A stretch of 64,000 nt of DNA from Atrina japonica (Eukaryota; Mollusca; Bivalvia; Pterioida; Pinnidae): the NCBI GenBank assembly GCA_030159075.1, contig BROG01000155.1, positions 186,001-250,000 of the forward strand, in the 5' to 3' direction. The notes under the pieces are model-generated. The model saw only the letters and a list, made by a program, of their open reading frames with translations. It searched no databases and was not told where the DNA came from. Made by a program: the position numbers and the translations under genes. Positions 24,933-34,924 of this stretch are shown piece after piece. Each line of letters opens with the position of its first letter. The first letter of the stretch is position 1.

Positions 24933-24976
24933 GCTCAAAACGACCGTTTCTGTCAGTTAGACTTTATCAGTTGAGC
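24933..24976 (-). ncRNA. hammerhead ribozyme motif D, core mutated
   Basis: On the minus strand: stem I GCUCAA/UUGAGC is perfect (6 bp); stem II is GUC/GAC or close; then GAA; stem III ACGGUCGU; U as the cleavage nucleotide. The core reads CUGAUAA in place of CUGAUGA, which changes the catalytic G8, so it should be inactive. It lies directly upstream of, and in the same direction as, the PLE fragment at 24001-24920. The junction is at about 24917-24922, within a shared 'cttt'. Confidence 0.75.
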
Positions 24977-25130
24977 TCAAATTTAAAATATATGACTATC
25001 TTAGTTTTTGGGAAATTTAGAATTGAAATGGTGTTATCAGTGCGTATTGTTACTTTAGTATAAGATTCCCAGGTACTAGGTTTATGTATGCCCTCTGTGA
25101 CTCAATTGGTCCACAATGCAATTAAACTTC
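24977..25130 (-). mobile_element. remaining part of the hammerhead-bearing repeat unit
   Basis: On the minus strand it matches the unit between the two ribozymes at 43.2-43.5 kb: 'gggcatacataaacctagta', 'cttatactaaagtaac', 'aacaccatttcaattct' and 'ctaagatagtcata' in the same order. Confidence 0.75.
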
Positions 25131-25509
25131 TATCAGATAGAAAATTCTCTTTATCTGAATCCCGATATTATAATTAGAGGTATTATTTCCTACATCATTT
25201 GATAAATTTCTATGCAATATTTTATTTTCACTCCTATGACAAACCATTTTAGACACATAAGTTCTGTTCCCAAGAACAAATTCATTTTTGTGCTAAGATT
25301 TATAACGGAGATGAAAGCAAGATAAATGTTTAACATAGAACATCGTTAGGGATAAATCAAGTGTTTTGTGTGATATAGTGAAATCGTGATATCATTATTT
25401 ACCAATGATGAACAGGAAAAGGATCAGATTGAGAAATACATATTATTGAAACACACACTCTTCTACTCCTGAATTTATCAAAATTATAATCCATAAAGAT
25501 ATATGTAGG

Positions 25510-25606
25510 TACACATACATACATACATACCATACATACATACATACATACATACATACATACATACATACATACATACATACATACATACATACATACA
25601 TACATA
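25510..25606. repeat. (ACAT)n microsatellite
   Basis: About 24 tandem ACAT units with one interruption at about 25530. Confidence 0.97.
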
Positions 25607-25678
25607 CTATGTATGTGTAAATGTGCAAGTGTATGTAAATGTGAGTGTATATGTATGGGTCCGTGTGGGTAAGTGACT

Positions 25679-25679
<1 letters not shown>

Positions 25680-25734
<55 letters not shown>
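25680..25734. repeat. (GT)n microsatellite
   Basis: About 27 tandem GT units. Confidence 0.97.
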
Positions 25735-25738
<4 letters not shown>

Positions 25739-26705
25739 CTCAGTATCAGTGTATGCGTTTTATATACATCATTTTAATTCAACTCAGCTTTAAGAATGAC
25801 ATGAAAATTTAAAAAGTTTAAAATGATATAACTTTGACAACACAATGGTATCATACTGATTATAAGGCATTTCAGGCGTGTTGAGAAATAATTGCTTTGG
25901 ATATTGCAGTTTTCTACAGAAAAAAAACCCAACTCAGCCGTAATTTGTATTCTACACACTCATGTAATGAAGTCTGTTTTAATCAATGATTAATTCAACA
26001 ACATTAATATCAAATTTCTATTCTATCTAAAAACTATTGGCGGTTATTTGCGTGTTTTTCGCGTCATTTAACATTACTGAAGTATGGATCAATGTATCAT
26101 TTAAAAGTATAAAGTTGAAGTAAAACTGTACTTTATCCGGACACCAATAATGTTTCCTCACACGATACGCAATCCGCAAACTCACTTCTGATCAATGACG
26201 TTTGATTTCGACTATGACAGTGCAAATCAAGTGAAAAAATGTCGGTCTTTTTACAAATGTAAATATGGGTTGAAATGTTTAAGCGTACAGTACATAAGGG
26301 TGTTCCGGGTACATAGTTTTATCTATGTAATAATTAGGAAACATTTATATTTACAGGTATTATACCAATATGATATATGTCCACAAGAGACTGATTCATT
26401 AAGCCGCGATTTTTACTCAGTTTTGGTCTATATCCATGACTTGATATACACTTTGCAAAAAATTCAGCACAGCCATCGAAAACAAAACAAATTTGGCACT
26501 TTCATGAGACGGAAATTTAGAATGACGAGTTTTTCATAAAGTTTTATAAATCATTTTACAAAATTTATAAACGTCTACGTTTGTTGACGTCAAACGAATT
26601 ATTGCTGTTCCAATTTGAACAAAAGTACAAATGTTTTCACATTCGTATCCACAATATGATGGGTACCAACTCTTACTAAACATATTGCATAATAACTTAA
26701 ACCAA
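25735..26705. other. AT-rich noncoding stretch
   Basis: A 114-codon frame at 26195-26539 has no recognisable domain and no supporting splice signals. Nothing else is seen. Confidence 0.45.
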
Positions 26706-26709
26706 ATTG

Positions 26710-27130
26710 TTCGCAGTTAAACCTAGTTTTTCTCCAGTTAATGTGGGTTATGAGATAAAACTAGACTTAACTGGAGGAAAACTAGGTTTAACTGGGTTTA
26801 ACTGAGAAAAACTAGGTTTAATCGATAAAGAACGCCAAAATCACATTTATGAGTTAAATCTTTTTTTTTTCGTTAGAGCAACTTAATTTTTCTCGAGGCC
26901 AGCCTGGTTTAACTGAGAAAAACAAATACAAAACAATCACATAAATAATCATTAATGTGATTTTGGCTGAGTTAAATTATTTTTTCTTCAGTTAATCCTA
27001 GTTTCTTAGTTTTGCTGTAGTTAATACGAGTTTCTAAGAAATCTGGGTTTATTCCATTACTGTACGTTTGGCGTCTTAATTTGAATTTGCTGAGAAAAAA
27101 CCAAGTTTAAGTAAGAAAAATAAGATCTAA
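26710..27130. repeat. palindromic 'AAACCTAGTTTTTCTC' motif cluster
   Basis: 'aaacctagtttttctccagt' at about 26718 is the near reverse complement of 'actggaggaaaactaggttt' at about 26775, giving a hairpin with a stem of about 20 bp. Further half-motifs ('gagaaaaactaggtttaa', 'tttaactgagaaaaac') recur up to about 27130, and related ones lie at 45305-45480. Confidence 0.7.
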
Positions 27131-28204
27131 CTCATGAAAGGTAATTTTTGCGTACCATAATAATCGCCTGTTTTATTAACGGTTGATCCATTATACTAAA
27201 TTAATTTTTCGAAAAGATACCACTGTTTGAATTATGAAAGCTTAAAAGCTAGGTTAGCCATCTTTACATTGCTTACTACGAGATGGATTGTGTATACATT
27301 GAACTATGTTCGTTTTGGCCTTGTATGATATTTCGAACTCTGCATCTATTTTATAGTCGAGCCCAATTTATAATTTTTTATTGACAGAAAAGGTCGTTTT
27401 TGAGGATTTGTTTGGCCTCCTTTATTGCAAAACTGTAACTATGGTGTTATTTCTATGATATTGTGAGTGCGCGCATCTATACCTTATAAGATAAACCAAC
27501 ATAAGCGTCTTAATCACATATACATAATGTTTACATTCAATTATTATGTCTTATACTGGACGATAAGAATGAAACACCACATTGACTATCCTTTTATCAT
27601 ATGAATTTGTCAAATGCAGCACTACGCTCGGTATATCAAGTTGCCATTATATTCCCCAGTTTGCGTTGTCTACATTCTTTATTATCATATATTATCATAA
27701 TTTCATTTAAAAATAAAGTTTTTATAAACAGTGTAAATGGTAGCAGATATTCTGAAACATCCTATATATAAACATGTGCGATGATGCCTTAAAACTCGAG
27801 TTAGAGTAGGGTTGATATATTGGTCCTTAGTTTTGTTTTAAATTCGAAAAATCAAGACTTACGACTTGGGACATTTTGATAAAGCGGCCCCCCGACCTCG
27901 TTAAAATAATGTCAATAGAATGAAAAGTTAATTGCATTATTTTCCTTGCTCCTATTACACATTTGATGTCATTACGACACTTTAAATGATCCATTATATT
28001 TGTTTAATGCAGCAGATGGCAGATGTGTATTCATTCCTCATGTTTTTAATCAGGAGTAAGCTGATATTTATAAATCATGCCTTATCATCCGTGTCACTGC
28101 CAGCTTAAAATATATTGTCATCGACTCTAACTAAATACTGTAAATTATTGATTTTTGTATTCTAACTTGTGTTTTTGTAAACCAAATATATTTGAACAAG
28201 ACAT
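27131..28204. other. AT-rich noncoding stretch
   Basis: No supported feature. Confidence 0.45.
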
Positions 28205-28370
28205 TCTTTAAAGGATATGTTTAATTGGTGCTCCGCGTAACACTCGACGCTTTTTCAATTATATGGTGGCTGCCAGCTTTTCTTTATTTGTGGTTACTAT
28301 GTGCCCTGGAAGATGCTACCGGCCTTCCGAAAGTAAACTTTCTCACATAATCAGCGAGTCACAAGTATTG
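28205..28370 (-). mobile_element. possible decayed SINE, second type
   Basis: The order 'gtggctgccag', 'ctaccggccttccgaaagta' and 'aactttctcacataatcagc' resembles the body of the SINE at 9125-9312. Low similarity. Confidence 0.35.
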
Positions 28371-28664
28371 ATCCTTTAGAACACAGGACATTTTTGTTGG
28401 TGTTTAGAAATCTATATTGACGTTGCGTAGTTACTGTATACTGTATAAATAAATGTATGTATGGATCTGTGGTTAAAATTGGTTTTCATACAAACAAACT
28501 GTACCTCAAAATTGTTTTAAAACTTGACATTATCATTTTAATATCACTTAAACATTTGCTTTCTCACGACCATTTTAAACCCAATTTTCTCAGCAACCGA
28601 AATTCTCCAATGTCAGGTGTCTTTTGACTGTCGATGATGTCAACATTTTGTTTGTGTGTTTTGT

Positions 28665-28925
28665 ACGGCCGTTGAGTTGTCTTTACCTTGTGACTAAGAT
28701 TTATCCCTAACTTATTTCATTTGAATTTGACTGTGAAATCGCGACGGGTGTCACCGGTCAACAAGAGATGATTACTCCTAAATGGCACCTGATCCCACCT
28801 CTAGATTTCAGTTCTCTGTTTGTCCAATATTCGCCAGATTTGTATATTGTAACCTGGAAATCGTGATTATTTATACTTTTCTTTCTGTGATTTGTATATT
28901 TTAGAAATAAGAATAAAGATAAAAT
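28665..28925 (+). mobile_element. PLE 3'-end fragment
   Basis: Starts at a diverged 'cggccgttgagttgtcttt' (the end of the RT frame in better copies) and runs through 'gcgacgggtgtcaccggtca', 'tggcacctgatcccacctct' and 'gatttatactttggta'-like sequence. Only the 3' untranslated region is left. Confidence 0.8.
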
Positions 28926-29589
28926 TTGTTATATTTCAACGAAGACCATTTTTGCGACTATGGTATTATGCAGAGCAATCATTTATCAGTCATTTGAGGT
29001 AGAACGTTTTCTATTGCATTTAAAACCAACAATGAATGCTTTTAAAAGTTAAATTCTATCTCCTTTACTGTAATTTAGTTGAAAGATCATTGTTATCGCT
29101 GCTATCTTAAAGAGAGATTACATTAGATCATAGCACCGAACAACAGCAAAATGGTAATGTCCAATGGTTTTATGGATTTGGAAGATAAAATTAAGAGATT
29201 TGCGTGGTACGAATATAGAATCTCTTCATCGAAATATAAACGAAACACCACATGTTTTAAATGAATATATTTAAGTGGATTCAATATATACTCTTCACTG
29301 CGTTTTGTTCAGTCTGTTTCACGATTGAATCCTTCAAACATCAAAAACAAGATAAACGTCCTGATACAATCAAATCAAAATAACATTGTTCCGGCTCAAA
29401 TCTCAATTATGTTCTACAAAAAATATAAATATGAAATCGAAAATAAACTCGCTAATATGGAAATGGCATTTCAAAACTCTGAATTTTGTGTAGGAATTTA
29501 GAAATCCATCGTATAGAGTACTATGTCTTGAGAAAATGTTAATGTACTGGAGTTCATTGAAGTGGTGTTTTGTACCACTTTTTACAACT

Positions 29590-29715
29590 GAACATTTTCT
29601 AAGCATAATACCAAAGTTTTGTATACAAGTTGACAAATGTCAAAGACAATTGTTTCTGTCAATAGGACTTCATCAGTTTCGAAACAGAAAGTGGTATCTT
29701 ACAATAACGAAAGTG
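29590..29715 (-). mobile_element. fragment of the hammerhead-bearing repeat unit
   Basis: On the minus strand it contains 'gataccactttctgtttcga', then ribozyme motif E, then 'actttggtattatgctta', which are the same flanks as at 43.4-43.6 kb. A PLE fragment lies on the opposite strand about 60 bp away. Confidence 0.7.
29640..29681 (-). ncRNA. hammerhead ribozyme motif E, weak stem I
   Basis: On the minus strand: CUGAUGA core (29670-29676), stem II GUC/GAC with loop CUAUU, GAA, stem III palindrome ACAAUUGU (29646-29653), then C as the cleavage nucleotide (GUC triplet). Stem I has only three pairs (AAA/UUU) before a G-G mismatch. Its stem III differs from the other copies but stays palindromic, which suggests compensatory change or a separate lineage. 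Confidence 0.65.
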
Positions 29716-29769
29716 ATTCCATAGTGGGAAGATAAGTGTGTCCTATTACACAATTCAACACATTATCCT

Positions 29770-29942
29770 TCTATGTTCAGTGACCCAGAAGTGATAACCG
29801 AACTAGATGGATTACATTTACTGGTCCCAGCAGACGAAGCCTCGAATAGTGTTTATTTGTAAGGCACATCACTATTATTATTTATTAAAAGAACAAAGGT
29901 TTAATGCGAATTTCGATAATCCTACATACACACGTATGTAGC
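29770..29942 (+). mobile_element. PLE fragment, N-terminal RT segment
   Basis: Matches 33285-33460 of the best copy: 'ttctatgttcagtgacccag', 'tggtcccagcagacgaagcc', 'gtttatttgtaaggcacatc'. The reading frame is broken. Both ends are missing. Confidence 0.8.
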
Positions 29943-30479
29943 AAATGGCAAATAATCTTAAAATCAACACAACAAAAATTAATTACATTCGCTTTTTGCA
30001 TTTTTTTTTACAAAACATGTTAATTTGTTTGCAAAAATTCCCGTAAACTGAAAAACAAATCACATGCATGGCGTTCTAACCAGAGGTCCAAATGTCACAT
30101 GATTTTGCGCACTGTTCAGTTTCCACATGTTTGAAGATGTAAATCAAGAAGTATGGTGATCTATATTCTTTCATATTATTTGATTTTAAATTCAATATGA
30201 TGATTGCAAAAGGGATGGAAAAGTTTCCATGCAACAAATTAGAGCTTGAACAAATTCCGCTAGCTACTTACGTCTCGATTATGAATATTCATTATAAGCT
30301 ATTATCGTCGTGATGACGTAAATGCAAACGCTACAACAGCCAACCATGAGGCTTAAATAACGTAAGATACCTGTGGGTTTTTTCACATTTAGTGTAAAAT
30401 AATTGATTTTTTGTACAGTAGTTGTACAAACATGCAGATAAACTTTTTATTTGAAAGGTAAGTTGTTTGTCAAGACAGT

Positions 30480-31685
30480 TTAAAACTGAAAGTCAATGGT
30501 AATTCAAAAGTGTAAGACTGAAAGTCAGTTGTAATTCAAGAAAGTTTAAAACTAAAAGTCAGTGGTAATTCAAGAAAGTGTAAGACTGAAAATTAGTTGT
30601 AATTCCAACCAGATTAAAACTTTAAGTCAGTGGTAATTCCAACCAGATAAAAACTTTAAGTCAGTGGTAATTCCAACCAGATAAAAACTTTAAGTCAATG
30701 GTAATTCTAGACAGTTTAAACCTTTAAGTCAGTGGTAATTCCAACCAGATAAAAACTTTAAGTCAGTGGTAATTCCAACCAGATAAAAACCTTAAGTCAG
30801 TGGTAATTCCAACCAGATAAAAACTTTAAGTCAGTGGTAATTCTGGACAGTTTAAAACTTTAAGTCAGAGGTAATTCTAGACAGTTTAAAACTTTAAGTC
30901 AGTGGTAATTCCAACCAGATTAAAACTTTAAGTCAGGGTTAATTCCAACTAGATAAAAATTTTAAGTCAGTGGTAATTCTGGACAGTTTAAAACTTTAAG
31001 TCAGAGGTAATTCTAGACAGTTTAAAACTTTAAGTCAGTGGTAATTCCAACCAGATTAAAACTTTAAGTCAGTGGTAATTCCAACTAGATAAAAACTTTA
31101 AGTCAGTGGCAATTCTAGACAGTTTAAAACTTTAAGTCAGTGGTAATTCTAGACAGTTTAAAATTTTAAGTCAGAGGTAATTCTAGACAGTTTATAACTT
31201 TAAGTCAGTGGTAATTCTAGACAGTTTAAAACTTTAAGTCAGTGGTAATTCTAGACAGTTTAAAACTTTAAGTCAGTGGTAATTCCAACCAGATTAAAAC
31301 TTTAAGTCAGTGGTAATTCTAGACAGTTTAAAACTTTAAGTCAGTGGTAATTCTAGACAGTTTAAAACTTTAAGTCAGAGGTAATTCTAGACAGTTAAAA
31401 ACTTTAAGTCAGTGGTAATTCTAGACAGTTTAAAACTTTAAGTCAGTGGTAATTCTAGACAGTTTAGAACTTTAAGTCAGTGGAAATTCTAGACAGTTTA
31501 AAACTTTAAGTCAGTGGTAATTCTAGACAGTTTAAAACTTTAAGTCAGTGGTAATTCTAGACAGTTTAAAACTTTAAGTCAGTGGTAATTCTAGACAGAT
31601 TAAAACTTTAAGTCAGTGGTAATTCAAGAGAGTGTAAGATTGAAAATCAGTTGTAATTCAAAGCAGATTAAAACTACAAGTCATC
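30480..31685. repeat. 34-bp minisatellite array, left part
   Basis: About 35 copies of a 34-bp unit, 'actttaagtcagtggtaatt' followed by 'ctagacagtttaaa'. A variant half-unit, 'ccaaccagataaa', alternates in the left part, giving a higher-order pattern. The array is interrupted at 31686 by the PLE insertion. Confidence 0.95.
31670..31685. repeat. left copy of a 16-bp target duplication
   Basis: 'ttaaaactacaagtca' sits directly before the PLE and recurs directly after it at about 34925-34942. Since the target is itself a tandem repeat, chance recurrence is possible, but it falls exactly at both junctions. Confidence 0.6.
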
Positions 31686-32585
31686 GTCAATATTGTCCCT
31701 GAGGATACTGTGTCACTCGGTAATATGCATTTAATGGATAAACAAGTACCAAAACATTGCATACTGGATGGCACGGCGCCCAGTATAAAAAGGTGTCCTT
31801 CTGTGAAGTCTATCCGGAGCACAGACTCACAGAGATTGTTTGGTGCTCCCCGGGTTGTCCTTCGGGACATTTTAAATAATTTAACATTTGCACAGTCAAA
31901 AGATGACCAGTTATGGTATAAACATAATAATGCTTATGTTCCCATAAAAAATTGTCAGATTCCAATTGACGACATTTTGGATAGTTCATTTTCAAATAAT
32001 ATACCAACAATTTCTAAATGTTCTGTCAAAAACTGTAAAACATGTCATATATTAATAACGGATCAAGTGTTCACCAGCAATCTGACAAATAAGCATCATA
32101 ACACCAGAAGCTGGGATCATCTAGACTGCAAATCATCTAACGTTGTTTACGGAATTGAGTGTACCTTGTGTGGTTTGATTTATGTTGGCGAAACTAAGGG
32201 GCCCTGAAATAAAAGAGTATCTGGTCATCGATTCGAGATTAATAATGGGGGTAACCAGATACTCTATCGACATTTCAACTCTCCTGACCATTCCATCTTG
32301 TCTATGAGAGTGCGTAGAATAGAAAAAATATACCACTGGACCAACAATCCCACCTTGAGTACCCCCTTCCGTAGACAACGTGAAGAATTTGGGATTAAAC
32401 AGCTTGGCACTGCATATCCCTATGGATGTAACGATAATACCCAAACTGTAGGCAATCTATCAAGCCCACTGTGTAATGGTGTTAATGTGATGGAACTTTT
32501 TAATTCTAACGTAAGAAGTAAACGAAGTCACGGACATCGTTCATACAACCGATGTCACTTTTTCATCTCTTTTACCTTACGTTAA
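31686..32585 (+). pseudogene. PLE endonuclease part: Cys motif and GIY-YIG domain, one in-frame TGA
   Basis: One frame runs from the left junction to TAA at 32583 with a single TGA at 32205. About 90-110 residues after the ATG at 31725 comes a Cys cluster (C-S-V-K-N-C-K-T-C), then His residues (K-H-H-N), then C-K-S-S-N-V-V-Y-G-I-E-C and L-I-Y-V-G-E-T, which is the GIY-YIG core. This is followed by R-V-S-G-H-R, the conserved Arg/His segment. GIY-YIG domains nick DNA for target-primed integration. The TGA falls where related domains have Leu, so it looks like a mutation. The C-terminal part ends in a basic segment R-S-H-G-H-R-S-Y-N. A frameshift lies between about 32550 and 32582. Confidence 0.85.
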
Positions 32586-33006
32586 CAAAAAATTGGGTTT
32601 TCATCACATTCGCAGCAAACTTTATTCTGTTCCTTTTACAAATCTCAATAAACTTTTTCAAGAAGCAAGAATGAACCCCTACACGGATTCTTCAACCCCA
32701 GTATACATACTGAACTTCATCATAATGGACATCGCTTATCACAGACTGTTTAAGCCTGCACGCGTCACAAACGATGACTGTTCTGAACAGAAACGTCTTT
32801 TCCTTTAACTTAAATTCACAAATAAAGGCATAGACGCTTTAACCATTGGCAATGTTCTAAATCACAAACAAGTTCAGTCCTGTATTCCATCATATTTTAA
32901 ACTGAATACCACGCCTTGCATTTCATACAGCTATACACCTAGCATCGCATCCAAGCTATTCAATTACAAACAGGTTTTGCAGTGCCTAGACATCAACCAT
33001 CTTCTA
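32558..33006 (+). pseudogene. PLE linker region in shifted frame, with stop and 49-bp deletion
   Basis: After the frameshift the coding sense continues one frame over (L-P-Y-V-N-K-K-L-G-F-H and onward), is stopped by TAA at 32806, then stays readable (K-G-I-D-A-L-T-I-G-N-V-L and P-C-I-S-Y-S-Y) to about 33006. Comparison with the minus-strand copy at 24.7 kb shows 49 bp missing at 33006/33007. The missing part includes the CxC motif. The deletion shifts the frame back into that of the RT frame. Confidence 0.8.
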
Positions 33007-34688
33007 CTATCGGGCATGTCATTACCGGCGACGTTTCTATTGTTGAAAATGAAAGCCTCAAAAATCTTATTTTAAGGGGCCCTAAATACCGGGAAGCCCG
33101 TTCCTTTAATTGGCATCAGAATTTCAGTTTAGTTATGGATTCTGTCGAAGATTATGCCAGACGATGGGCCAAACATGAAGACGTAGAACCAGACACTTTG
33201 TCTGAATGGCTGAAAGCCATACGATGGTTGATAAAAACTCGTATTCGAAAAATTAAAGGGACTATGAAAACATGTTATCCTTCTGTATTTAATGATCCAG
33301 AAGTAGTAACTGAACTGGATAGGTTACATAACCAATATGTACTGGTACCAGCAGACAAAGCCTCAAATAATATAGTTTTTATTTGTAAGGCACATTACTA
33401 TAATTGTTTATTAGAAGAACTTGGGTTTAATACGAATTCTGGAAATCCTACTTACACACGTAGCTCACTTTCAAAGGACGAGATCCTTCAAAATCACGTG
33501 TCCGTATTACGCTCATTTGATATACCTACAACGGATACCGATTTCGAGCTACCACATTTATACTGGATACCTAAACTTTATAAAACCCCATATAATCAAA
33601 GATACATAGCAGGATCCAGCAAATGTTCTACCAAGCCTTTATCTTTACTCTTTACCAAGATATTGACAGCCATTAAGGAGAAACTTCAACAATACTGTAC
33701 TGTTGCTTATTCCAGAAGCGGTGTAAATCAGATGTGGATACTTAAAAATTCTAAACAGCTTTTAGAAAATTTGAAGGCACACAATCTTTCTCGAATTCAC
33801 AGTATCAAAACTTATGACTTCTCTACTCTTTACACTACTATTCCACATAAAAAATTAAAAGAAAGACTTTTCAGCATCATAGACAACTGCTTTTTCACTA
33901 AAGGTGGTACCCGAAAATTTAAATATCTAGTGATTGGCTATTAGGATACCTATTTCGTCAAACACCACTCTGATTCTACACATAAATATACTGAAGTTGA
34001 TATAAAAAACATGCTGAAATTTCTAATAGACAATATATTTGTAATGTTCGGAGACGTGGTCTTTCAACAAACTGTCGGCATTCCTATGGGAACCAATTGT
34101 GCTCCTTTATTGGCCGACCTGTTCCTTTATTCATACGAAGCAGACTTCATTCAGAAACTGCTGAATCAAAAGAAGAAAAAGTTAGCGTTGTCCTTTAATT
34201 TGACATTTAGATATATCGACGACGTTTTGTCAATTAATAATGACAATTGTCATACATATGTCAATGCGATATATCCCAGCGAACTAGAAATTAAAGATAC
34301 AACAGAATCAAGCACACACGCTTCATACTTAGACATTTTACTTAATATAAACACAGACGGGAAATTAGCAACTAAGCTATACGATAAACGCGACGATTTC
34401 GGCTTTCCCATAGTAAAATTGTCACATTTAAGTAGTAATATCCCTCAGTCACCCGCATATGGAGTTTATATTTCACAAATGATCCGATATGCCAGGGCGT
34501 GCACAACATATGAAGATTTCATATACAGAGGTAAACTACTCACTGACAAATTATTGACACAGGGATATCGAAAACCGCGTTTAATGTCAACGTTCCGCAA
34601 ATTTTACGGTCGGTATAATAGTCTTGTTTGCGACTACTCTGTTTCACTAAGTGAAATGTTGAGTTGCCTTTTCGTTGGCGGTTGTTGA
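33007..34688 (+). pseudogene. PLE reverse transcriptase domain, one in-frame TAG
   Basis: One frame from the deletion junction to TGA at 34686, broken only by TAG at 33942, where another copy (8076) has CAG (Gln). Motifs in order: L-V-P-A-D-K-A-S-N-N (fingers), L-Y-W-I-P-K-L-Y-K and R-Y-I-A-G-S-S, motif A Y-D-F-S-T-L-Y-T-T-I-P-H (first catalytic Asp), motif B V-G-I-P-M-G-T-N-C-A-P-L, and motif C F-R-Y-I-D-D-V-L (catalytic Asp pair). A thumb-like region and a C-terminus L-S-C-L-F-V-G-G-C follow. All three catalytic aspartates are present. PLE RTs are sisters of telomerase RT. Close copies lie at 7980, 36315, 49405 and 50825. Confidence 0.9.
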
Positions 34689-34924
34689 GACGTCTGTACC
34701 AATTGTGACGAGGATACACTCCTCACTTGTTTCATTGGACTGACTGTGGACTCACGGCGGATGTGACCGATCGACAGGGGATGCTTACTCCTCCATAGCA
34801 CCTGATCCCACCTCTTGGTTTCCAGAGGTCCGTGTTTGTCCATTTTTATCGAATTTGTATCTATGTCCTGGACATCCTATTGATTTATACTTTGGTATCT
34901 GAAATTTTTATATAATTAAAGAGC
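34689..34924 (+). promoter_or_regulatory. PLE 3' untranslated region with conserved hairpin
   Basis: The most repeated part of the family in this window. Near 34808-34826 'cctcttggtttccagagg' folds as CCUC/GAGG plus UGG/CCA with a bulged U. Copies at 42716 and 46895 differ by bases that keep most pairs. It ends 'tttatactttggtatctgaa' and a T-rich tail. A role in template recognition by the RT is inference. Confidence 0.6.

Larger units (their letters stand above)
31686..34924 (+). mobile_element. near-complete Penelope-like element, permuted (N-terminal GIY-YIG) type, Naiad-like
   Basis: Order along the element: zinc-coordinating Cys residues, GIY-YIG endonuclease, linker, reverse transcriptase, 3' untranslated region. 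Classical PLEs carry GIY-YIG after RT. The opposite order, together with a CxC linker (seen in the copy at 24.7 kb), defines the Naiad/Chlamys-type group of PLEs. The reading frame is open through the left junction, so the insertion is 5'-truncated. The damage is a TGA, a TAA and a TAG, one frameshift and a 49-bp deletion. It is inserted in a 34-bp tandem array and flanked by a 16-bp direct repeat. It is the longest of about 16 family members in the window. Confidence 0.9.

Noticed and set aside
26195..26539. 114-codon plus-strand frame
   Set aside because: No recognisable motif, no convincing splice signals, and composition like the surrounding DNA.
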